From: a bacterium
GTDB taxonomy: Bacteria; Zixibacteria; MSB-5A5; GN15; FEB-12
Assembly (NCBI GenBank): GCA_030612965.1
Contig: JAUWMW010000148.1
Coordinates: 1-6,356 of the forward strand
DNA length: 6,356 bases
Direction of reading: 5' to 3'
Below are positions 1-5,800 of the stretch, one piece after another. Both the position numbers and the translations under genes were made by a program. The notes under the pieces were generated by a model. That model searched no databases. It was not told where the DNA came from and worked only from the letters and a program-made list of their open reading frames with translations. Every line of letters begins with the position of its first letter. The first letter of the stretch is position 1.

Positions 1-123
1 GGGGGGGTGAAATGGGTTCGTTTCGTGCATTTTGATAGTCGGATAATAGGATCGATGGTGATTCCGAGGTCGGCACGGTTTGGCGCTCATAAATACGACG
101 ATTTGTTTTGCTGTGGTATCCAT
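1..123 (-). CDS. Possible 5' end of a minus-strand gene, cut by the window edge
   Basis: An ATG at 123-121 on the minus strand is preceded by an AAGGA ribosome-binding site with a 7-nt spacer, and the frame stays open for 41 codons to the window edge. The first residues (MDTTAKQIVVFMSAKP) look like a normal cytoplasmic protein with a short beta strand, and the 'QIVVFMSxKPxR' pattern recalls the start of small ACT-domain regulators. From about residue 18 the translation becomes an unlikely mix of His, Arg, Pro and Tyr. Dropping one base near the CGA CCT codons would read K-P-C-R-L-G-I-T instead, so a frameshift (a decayed gene or a sequencing error) is possible. Seen: start, Shine-Dalgarno and open frame. 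Inferred: any function. It could also be a chance ORF. Confidence 0.3.
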   Translation of the reverse strand, partial: MDTTAKQIVVFMSAKPCRPRNHHRSYYPTIKMHETNPFHPP

Positions 124-263
124 TGGCTGGTCCTTTATTGATGGTTGTACAGACGTATCTTGATTGGAATTGGTGCTGTTTTTGTCGGGATGATTAGATA
201 CCATCTTCGGACCCGCCACATACCGGAACACGTTGGCACACTGTCTTACTGGCGGAGGCCAGT

Positions 264-312
264 ATCCAGTCTTCGAATCCGGAACTGGATGCCGGATCAA
301 GTCCGGGATGAC
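264..312 (+). repeat. Palindromic dispersed-type intergenic repeat (first copy)
   Basis: Two adjoining hairpins are visible. ATCCAGT (264-270) pairs with ACTGGAT (284-290) across a 13-nt loop. Directly after it, CCGGA (292-296) pairs with TCCGG (302-306) across TCAAG, followed by GATGACA. The pattern 'TGGAT-CCGGA-TCAAG-TCCGG-GATGACA' resembles a palindromic repeat I know from many bacterial intergenic regions. Whether it is repeated in this genome cannot be seen here. Confidence 0.6.
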
Positions 313-372
313 AGGCAAACCAGTTTTGCGCGCTTCGCTCGTTGCCGGGTTTGAGCACCAAATGGATAGAGG

Positions 373-392
373 GGCAGACGAGGACGTCTGCC
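373..392. repeat. Perfect 8-bp hairpin with tetraloop
   Basis: GGCAGACG (373-380) and CGTCTGCC (385-392) are exact reverse complements around the 4-nt loop AGGA. No T-run follows on either strand, so it is not an obvious intrinsic terminator. It belongs to the chain of palindromes in this gene-free stretch. Confidence 0.6.
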
Positions 393-436
393 GCCCACAG
401 CAAAGGAATAACCACCACCCCGTAGTTTTTGGAAAG

Positions 437-457
437 CCCACCTGTGCGGGAATGACA
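437..457 (+). repeat. Second, diverged dispersed-type palindrome ending in GGGAATGACA
   Basis: CCCAC (437-441) pairs, with one mismatch, with GCGGG (446-450) across CTGT, followed by AATGACA. The hairpin plus trailing GGGAATGACA matches the general form of the element at 292-312 (hairpin plus GGGATGACA) in the same orientation, with a different stem sequence. Such 'CCCGC-loop-GCGGGAATGACA' elements are common in bacterial intergenic DNA. Confidence 0.5.
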
Positions 458-486
458 CAAGCGCGGATGTGGCGCGTTCCAAGTAG

Positions 487-523
487 GGCAGCATCCCTGC
501 GATGCTGCCGCGCGCGTAGCGCG
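487..523. repeat. Pair of adjacent hairpins
   Basis: GGCAGCAT (487-494) is an exact reverse complement of ATGCTGCC (502-509), with a 7-nt loop. Immediately after, CGCGC (511-515) pairs with GCGCG (519-523) across GTA. An A-run of five follows at 524-528. Read on the minus strand this gives no terminator-like T-run after the hairpin. The role is unknown. Confidence 0.55.
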
Positions 524-527
524 AAAA

Positions 528-586
528 AGTGGCTTGCCACTGTCGAAACATCTGGTCCGAAGGACTGCTGGAGGCGGGTTTCGACA
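528..586. repeat. Nested inverted repeats: AGTGGC hairpin plus 9-bp TGTCGAAAC palindrome
   Basis: AGTGGC (528-533) pairs with GCCACT (536-541) across TT. Sharing its last base, TGTCGAAAC (541-549) is an exact reverse complement of GTTTCGACA (578-586). Inside that 28-nt loop a smaller stem forms, GTCC (555-558) with GGAC (562-565) across GAA. As RNA or extruded DNA this would be a stem with an inner hairpin. There is no coding potential and no terminator T-run. Confidence 0.6.
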
Positions 587-605
587 TCCGTGGCATATCA
601 GTCTT

Positions 606-684
606 GTAGGTCAGTTCCTTGGAACCTGACGCCTATCGTCGGGAGCACCCTTCTCCGCTCAGGGCAGGCTCGCTCCTGACCTAC
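606..684. repeat. 79-bp composite palindrome beyond the channel gene stop
   Basis: The ends GTAGGTCAG (606-614) and CTGACCTAC (676-684) are exact 9-bp reverse complements. The left end can alternatively fold locally: GTCAGTTCC (610-618) with GGAACCTGAC (621-630), one bulged base. Next to the right arm, GGAGC (642-646) pairs with GCTCC (672-676). The element could therefore switch between one long-range stem and local hairpins. It starts 42 bp past the channel stop codon (minus strand), where it might stop or stabilise the transcript. No U-run typical of an intrinsic terminator follows. It could equally be a mobile palindromic repeat. Confidence 0.55.
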
Positions 685-726
685 TATCATTATGAGACAG
701 CCTCCAAGCGGATGGGCCACCCGACC

Positions 727-1773
727 TTAGACGCTCAGGTCGTCGCTGAGGCGTTCGAGACCGTCGGTCGGACCGATAATAACCAAAGTATCCGATTCAT
801 CAAGGACCGTCTGTGGCGTCGGCGCGATGGTCATCTTTTCACCCGGTTTCTTGATCCCTATAGCCGTGGCGCCATAGTCCTCTTTGAGTCGAGAGTCAAT
901 CAGGTTCTTGCCGATCAGGCGGCATTCGGTGGGAATGACTACTTCCTCGATCGAAAGACCTCCGTCTCCCAGTGTAGCCATGTGTACAGAATCCACCACG
1001 TTTGGCCGCAGCGAGGCGTGCGCCATACGCATCCCGCCCATCACATGCGGTGAGACGACATAATCGGCGCCGGCCCGCATCAGCTTCTTCTCGCCTCCTT
1101 CGACATCGGCCCGGGCGATAATGTGCAAGTCTTTGTTCATGGCGCGGGCAGTAAGAGTGAGGTAGACGTTCTGCGCTTCGTCCGGCAGGGTCGATATCAG
1201 GGTGCGGGCACGCTCGATACCGGCGCGCTGCAAAACCTTCTCGTCGGTGGCCTCGCCTCTTAGGAGGACCAAGCCGGTGTAGTCGTACTCCGTGTCGGAA
1301 TCAGCCTTTTTCTCTATGACAACAAAGGGAACCTTGCGTTTGGAGAATTCTTCAGCGACCTGTCTCCCCACCCGACCCAGGCCGGCGATAATGTGATGCC
1401 CACTCATTTTCTTCAGTTTGGTTTCCATCTTTTTCTTACCATATATTTGTCTGATTTGACCTTCAAGAATAATCTGTCCAATCGCAGTGGCGCCGAACGC
1501 TCCCAAACTGACACCAAACACTATGAGCACCATAGTAAAGATACGTCCCAGCGGATGCATGGGCGAAATTTCGCTAAACCCGACCGTCGACAGCGTAATG
1601 ACAGTCATGTAGAGAGCGTCCAGAGCAGACATCCCCTCCAGGAGCATGAAACCCAAGGTACCAACCACCACAACCATAGCCAGCGCCAGTATGACGGTAA
1701 ACAGCTTTCGAAAGTTTGCCATTCGGTCCGATAGAGTCTCTTCGCCAGGTCGGAATGGATAATCGTTTAGCAT
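727..1773 (-). CDS. Two-TM potassium channel with RCK (TrkA-N/TrkA-C) domain
   Basis: This 348-residue protein has the layout of prokaryotic ligand-gated K+ channels (MthK/GsuK type). Residues 25-45 form TM1, a pore helix leads to the selectivity filter T63-V64-G65-F66, and residues 77-103 form TM2. A basic linker (about 106-123) leads to a cytoplasmic RCK domain with the nucleotide-binding motif G131-L-G133-R-V-G136 and an acidic E154 at the end of the second strand, then a TrkA-C domain at about 273-344. In this family four subunits form the pore and the RCK domains form a gating ring that senses nucleotides or ions. The start at 1773 is chosen for its GAGGA site 7 nt upstream; the frame extends to 1827 without support. 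S67 stands where the filter usually has Gly. It is divergent from the VanZ-like gene. The family call is firm; the ligand is unknown. Confidence 0.93.
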   Translation of the reverse strand: MLNDYPFRPGEETLSDRMANFRKLFTVILALAMVVVVGTLGFMLLEGMSALDALYMTVITLSTVGFSEISPMHPLGRIFTMVLIVFGVSLGAFGATAIGQIILEGQIRQIYGKKKMETKLKKMSGHHIIAGLGRVGRQVAEEFSKRKVPFVVIEKKADSDTEYDYTGLVLLRGEATDEKVLQRAGIERARTLISTLPDEAQNVYLTLTARAMNKDLHIIARADVEGGEKKLMRAGADYVVSPHVMGGMRMAHASLRPNVVDSVHMATLGDGGLSIEEVVIPTECRLIGKNLIDSRLKEDYGATAIGIKKPGEKMTIAPTPQTVLDESDTLVIIGPTDGLERLSDDLSV

Positions 1774-1778
1774 TGCCG

Positions 1779-1785
1779 TTTCCTC
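1779..1785 (-). promoter_or_regulatory. Ribosome-binding site that fixes the channel start
   Basis: GAGGAAA on the minus strand lies 7 nt (from the GAGGA core) before the ATG at 1773. The upstream in-frame start candidate at 1827 lacks such a site and would add 18 residues rich in Gly, Arg and Ser that do not belong to the channel fold. Confidence 0.75.
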
Positions 1786-1858
1786 ATGCCTGAATTGCCG
1801 TCCACTTGCGGCACCGCCCGTTCTCATCTCGGCTTGTCACAGCGACCACTATCAAACC

Positions 1859-1888
1859 GAATAAGTCATTTTGGTTGACCGAAATCAA
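1859..1888 (-). promoter_or_regulatory. Weak candidate promoter for the channel gene
   Basis: On the minus strand TTGATT (1888-1883) and TTATTC (1864-1859) are separated by 18 nt and lie about 85 bp upstream of the channel start. Both hexamers deviate from sigma-70 consensus, and promoter rules in this lineage are not known to me, so this is only a candidate. No equally good promoter for the plus-strand VanZ-like gene was found in the same gap. Confidence 0.22.
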
Positions 1889-1892
1889 TAAT

Positions 1893-2318
1893 ATGTTTAA
1901 CCATTTGCTCATGCAGAAGTCAACTCTCCCAATCAGCGGACGCCGCCGTTTTCTGTACTACCACTTGCCAATGATCCTGTGTGGGGGCGCAATCATAGCA
2001 ATCTCATCGGTGCCCGATCTGCATACACCCCAGGTTAAGGACATTGCTTTCGACAAGGTGGCGCATCTTATCGAGTACGCCATTTTTGCGTTTCTGACCT
2101 TCCGTTCCTTTTCCAACTGGCCGTGGATGGCTCGGGGTAGCCGAGCATGCCTTTTTGCTGCACTTTTTCTGACTGCATTTGCGTCTTTTGATGAGTTCTA
2201 CCAGCACCTTATCCCCGGCCGGTTTGCCTCGGTTTATGATGTCTTGGCCGACCTCTGCGGCGCCCTGCTGGTTTTGGCTTTTTTCGAAGCGCGACGCCGT
2301 CGTCTCGCCGGTTCATAG
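1893..2318 (+). CDS. VanZ-family integral membrane protein
   Basis: This 141-residue protein carries the VanZ-like signature. A D54-K55-V56-x-H58-x-x-E61-Y62 motif sits before the second membrane segment, D100-E101-x-x-Q104 and P108-G109-R110 lie after the third, and D116-x-x-x-D120-x-x-G123 opens the fourth. Hydrophobic segments fall at about 25-41, 57-70, 84-99 and 117-131, and the C-terminus is highly basic (R134-R137). The family includes the teicoplanin-resistance protein VanZ, but most members are uncharacterised small membrane proteins, and this one should not be read as a resistance gene. The start is uncertain: ATG 1893 has no clear Shine-Dalgarno, ATG 1911 is an alternative, and a TTG at 1806 is unlikely. 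It stands alone, with no van genes nearby. Only a weak 5-bp hairpin (2323-2343) follows the stop. Confidence 0.88.
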   Translation: MFNHLLMQKSTLPISGRRRFLYYHLPMILCGGAIIAISSVPDLHTPQVKDIAFDKVAHLIEYAIFAFLTFRSFSNWPWMARGSRACLFAALFLTAFASFDEFYQHLIPGRFASVYDVLADLCGALLVLAFFEARRRRLAGS

Positions 2319-2367
2319 CCAACCTGTTCAAAGATTCCACAGGCTTCCCCATTCACCGCCTAAGCCC

Positions 2368-2395
2368 TTGACATTCCGCCTATAAGTGCTATATT
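2368..2395 (+). promoter_or_regulatory. Near-consensus sigma-70 promoter
   Basis: A perfect TTGACA -35 (2368-2373) and a TATATT -10 (2390-2395, five of six matches) are separated by 16 nt. Transcription would start at about 2401-2403. It lies 50 bp after the VanZ-like gene, pointing towards the large secreted-protein gene, and is by far the best promoter-like sequence in the window. Confidence 0.6.
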
Positions 2396-2397
2396 TT

Positions 2398-2431
2398 CAT
2401 GGGCAGGGGCATTACTTGCTTTTAGCCCATG
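2398..2431. repeat. 7-bp inverted repeat across the predicted transcription start
   Basis: CATGGGC (2398-2404) and GCCCATG (2425-2431) are exact reverse complements separated by 20 nt. They begin 3 nt after the -10 hexamer, so they could be a repressor operator, or, if transcription starts within the left arm, a 5' stem-loop. The sequence alone does not decide between these. Confidence 0.45.
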
Positions 2432-2520
2432 CGAATTAAGGAAGGCCATTACTACTACTTGCTTGGTCTGACATGACGGCTGTGTGCAGGCGGCTCATTT
2501 GACTGCCACAGCCTTGATTT
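2401..2520 (+). ncRNA. Candidate small RNA or structured leader
   Basis: A transcript of about 120 nt is suggested by a strong promoter ending at 2395, an inverted repeat at its 5' end, and a stable hairpin followed by a T-rich stretch at 2478-2520. Within it, 2429-2476 is a 15-codon ORF whose codons 7-12 read His-Tyr-Tyr-Tyr-Leu-Leu and which ends one nucleotide before the hairpin. That ORF has no visible Shine-Dalgarno. I recognise no known RNA family or riboswitch. It could be a separate small RNA, an attenuator leader for the downstream gene, or an untranslated leader only. Confidence 0.25.
2478..2520 (+). terminator. Strong bulged hairpin with weak T-tract (possible terminator)
   Basis: GGCTGTG (2478-2484) pairs with CACAGCC (2507-2513). 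After a single bulged T, GCAG (2486-2489) pairs with CTGC (2503-2506), giving 11 base pairs around a 13-nt loop. The sequence that follows is TTGATTT, only moderately T-rich, so termination may be partial. It is the most stable hairpin I see between the VanZ-like gene and the large gene. Confidence 0.35.
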
Positions 2521-2752
2521 GACCAGTCTGATCTGGGTCTAAAACTGGGGAAGTCAGTTTCCTATATGCTGCCAGCCATAGTATACTCTGTGTCGATCGG
2601 TGTGTTATGAGGTCAACTGTGACAGTTTTTATCCGACCTGATCCTGAGCCTATCTTACCGACGGCACTCAGTTCAGTAGCGGCATTGGTTTTGCTTCAAG
2701 GCTTTTTAGAAAAATACCGCCGGGATTATCATGAATCACCGGGGAAAAATAG

Positions 2753-2774
2753 CGGCTCAAACTTGCCCGAGCCG
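2753..2774. repeat. Small hairpin upstream of the large gene
   Basis: CGGCTC (2753-2758) and GAGCCG (2769-2774) are exact reverse complements with a 10-nt loop. It lies 30 bp before the ribosome-binding site of the large gene and leaves that site unpaired. Confidence 0.35.
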
Positions 2775-2803
2775 ATGACAGAATGTTGGTAAAAAGCGTT
2801 TTC

Positions 2804-2809
2804 AGGAGA
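2804..2809 (+). promoter_or_regulatory. Ribosome-binding site of the large surface-protein gene
   Basis: AGGAGA lies 8 nt before the ATG at 2818. It fixes the start of the long frame, and the first codons encode a classical signal peptide, which supports the same choice. Confidence 0.8.
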
Positions 2810-2817
2810 TAAGCAAT

Positions 2818-5800
2818 ATGAGATTGAGATTCCTGGTTCTCATTAGCACCGTACTGGTTTTGTCGTCTGGACTGGTTTTCGGCCAGAACATCTCGCTGGA
2901 TCACGTGGATGGTCTTAGCGCCGGCAATACCCTGGACATGGGCGTGCCGGTTACTTTCCACATCAGGCTAACCGCCGGCGGCCAAACCCACAGCGGAATT
3001 ACCAACGGCTTCCGGGTCTATTCGCCGGACGGCGCCCAGTGGACGCCCACGGTTGGTGACACCATTGGTACGCTGGGTAAAGCTCAGTTTGACGGCGGCT
3101 TCTTTGTTAATAATTTCAGCGTTACTGGTTCCGACGCCGATACCGTTGGGTTTGGCGGTTTCAGATTCTTTGGAACCGGTTTGCCGGCTGACTTTGACGA
3201 CATCGCCTATACCCTGGATATCGGCCCTATCGATGCGGCTTACGAAGGCAAGACGATTTGCCTGGACTCTGCTTTTTACCCGCCTTCGGGGGTGTGGAAA
3301 TGGGCCGGACCCAATGTATTCCCCAATTGGGACGGACCGCACTGCTACGGCATCGGTGAAGCCGGACCGCCGCCGATGATTGAGTGTCCCAGCGAGACGC
3401 TTGCCGCCACCGCCTGTCCCGGCGAGTTGGTTTGCGTTGACCTGTCGATATCCTACGCCGAGGAAGTCACTGTTGAAGGTGCGACTTGGGCCGACGATCA
3501 GCTTTGCTTCGATCCGTTTGCACCGGACAAGGATATCTTCCAGTTCCATGTCGTGGCCACCAACGCTGTTGGTGCGGACAGTTGTGATCTCACCGTCGAT
3601 GTCACACTAGGAGCTGAGCCGGTCATCACTTGTCCCGAGGCGCCACTGCCGTATTTCCTCTGCAACCCGGGATTGGTTTGTGTGGAGTTGGTGATCGACA
3701 ACGCTACTAATGTGACCAGCTCTTTTGGCAACTGGAGTTCAAATACGCTCTGTTTCAACGCTGACTCGGCCGGTTCCTATGCCATCGAAGTGATTGCCAC
3801 CAGCGAGTGCGGCGATGATACCTGCGCCCTTACGGTCGACGTCACCATCGGTGATGCGCCGATGATCGCATGTCCCGACCCGATCATAGTCGAGGCCACC
3901 GGAGCGGATATCTGTGTGGCTCTGGTGATAACAGGCGCCGACAGCGTGGCTGTTTCAACGGACAATCAAGATTATACCGCCACCTGGCTGGCGGATGAAC
4001 TCTGCTTCAATAGCGATGTTATTGGTTCGTTTACGGCCACACTCATCGCCGATAACAGTTGCGGCGCCGACACCTGCGCGGTTTTGATCACGGTCGAAGA
4101 ACCACCCCCGCCGCCCAACAACCCGCCGGTCATTGCGGCTCTGGATACTTTCACGGTCTGTGCGGACAGCCTGCTCGAAGTATTAGTGTCGGCCACCGAT
4201 GATGATGAAGATCCTATCAGCCTGTGGCTACTGCCGGCAGTGACCAACATGAGTTTCGTTGATAATGGCAACGGCACCGGGAGCTTGACTTTTTGTCCGG
4301 ATATGAGCCAGGTCGGAACGTACGACTTGACTGCATACGCTGCCGACGGTACAGATACCACAACCGAGGCATTCACCATAATCGTCGAAGACTGCACACC
4401 GCCGTGTGTGGACATGATGCTCTCGGCAACCGAGTTTGAATTCAACATGACCACGGCCGACGTCGCCAATCCGGACGCTCAGACATTAGCCATCACTAGT
4501 TCCGGTAGTCCCTTCAGTTTTGAAATAATCCCGGGAAGCGCCTCCTGGCTGGTGATCAATCCGCTGGTCGGAGTGTCCGGTGATGCTATTTCGATCGGTG
4601 TCGACGGACTGACCCTCGAACCCGGCGCCTACTCTGTTGAGTGCGCCGTGGTGGGCGATCCAGAGGCGGTCTGTGAGCCGAACACGCAGTACTTTACCGT
4701 CACCCTCAACGTGACTATACCTCCCTCCGACGATGACATTGTTACTATCGCCACCGTGCCGGCCGTGCTCGGCTCGCGGGTAGCGGTGCCGGTGACCATA
4801 GAGTATTTGTGCGATCTCGCCGAGCTGTCAATCTCTCTTGAGTATGCCGGTACCGAGACAATGCTCCTTGATTCGGTGTCCTTCGTCGGCTCCCTGATCG
4901 AAAGCTGGAGCAACAAGAACGTCACTATCACCGACTATGTTATCGACTTGACGACCGCTGTTTCAGCCGGCGAGAGCATGATTCCGGCCACCACCGGATT
5001 GCTGATGACGTTGCACTTCAACGTCGACGGCCTCGCTGCGCCGGGTTTCTACCCCATCGTGGCGATCAGCCCCGACCCGCTCTTCACCTATGACTGCGGC
5101 GCCGGTCCGCAGCAGGTGGTGCCAACCGTCATCACAGGCGGCATCGTCGTTGGAACCTCTGAGAACTACGTCTGCGGTTACGTGGTCGATCCCGATGGTC
5201 ACTCGATTGAGGGCGCCACGGTCGAACTCTGGCCCGACTTCCCATACGGCGACTGGGACGACCAGACTTTCTCCGACATAACCGGCCTGTTTGAATTCTT
5301 CAACTCCACCGTGATTCCATTTGACCTCTACGCCTACAAAGAGGGTTACTACCCCGGCAAGGTCGAGAACATCAACTTCGCCCAAACCGGTATTATGATC
5401 GTGCTGACGCCGGTCGATCCGGTGACCCCGACTCTGGAATGGGTGAACCTGTATTGTGAGACCAATCTGTACATGGGCGCGCCGTTGCCGGTCGGATCGG
5501 TGATTGATGCCTTTGATCCTAACGGTGTTCACTGCGGCAGTTGGTTTGTTTCCGAAGCCGGTCGTTACGGTTTCATGCCGGTCTACCGCGATGATCCGTA
5601 CACCGCCGAAGACGAAGGCGCCGAGCCGGGCGACAACATCCGTCTCTACGTGAACGGTGTCCAGGCTTACACGCCCGACCCGACCGAATGGACGGCTAAC
5701 GGCGATGTGCACCAGGTCTGCCTCGATGTGGGTAATATCATCGTCAAGAATTGTGACCTGTTAGAGGGCTGGAACCTGGTGAGCTGGAATGTCGATCATG

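Larger units (their letters stand above)
124..726. other. Intergenic region without a gene, rich in palindromes
   Basis: No reading frame here has a ribosome-binding site together with a protein-like composition. The open frames that exist (for example plus 233-679 and minus 297-596) are rich in Arg, Ser, Cys and Trp and run straight through inverted repeats, as expected for chance frames. From 264 to 684 the sequence is almost a continuous series of hairpins, listed separately. Positions 124-263 contain the upstream region of the possible left-edge gene and nothing else that I can recognise. Confidence 0.7.
2319..2817. other. Leader/intergenic region before the large surface-protein gene
   Basis: No convincing protein gene was found in these 499 bp. 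The region holds a near-consensus promoter, an inverted repeat at its start point, a 15-codon mini-ORF, a strong hairpin and a second smaller hairpin, all listed separately. A 61-codon open frame at 2607-2792 lacks a ribosome-binding site and is not called. If the promoter at 2368-2395 drives the large gene, that mRNA would have an unusually long 5' leader of about 415 nt. Confidence 0.65.

Noticed and set aside
1..14. G-run at the window start as a phase-variable tract
   Set aside because: Only seven G are visible and the window boundary cuts the context; neither length variation nor a gene it would control can be judged.
145..679. Open frames on the plus strand (145-354, 233-679) and minus strand (194-460, 297-596)
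   Set aside because: They lack ribosome-binding sites, have Arg/Ser/Cys/Trp-rich translations with no recognisable fold, and run through inverted repeats.
264..684. CRISPR array
   Set aside because: The palindromes differ in sequence and are irregularly spaced; there are no identical direct repeats with unique spacers of constant length and no cas genes.
1806..1892. Upstream TTG start extending the VanZ-like protein by 29 residues
   Set aside because: The extra residues are polar and unlike the family, there is no Shine-Dalgarno, and the extension would overlap the 5' region of the divergent channel gene.
1893..2318. Reading the VanZ-like gene as a glycopeptide-resistance determinant
   Set aside because: No vanA/H/X/R/S-like genes are nearby, and the VanZ-like family is broad and mostly unrelated to resistance.
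2607..2792. 61-codon plus-strand frame with a P-E-P followed by a hydrophobic stretch and basic residues, superficially like a PEP-CTERM tail
   Set aside because: It has no ribosome-binding site and no N-terminal signal peptide, about 19 residues follow the basic K-Y-R-R, and the hydrophobic part is short. More likely chance within the leader region.
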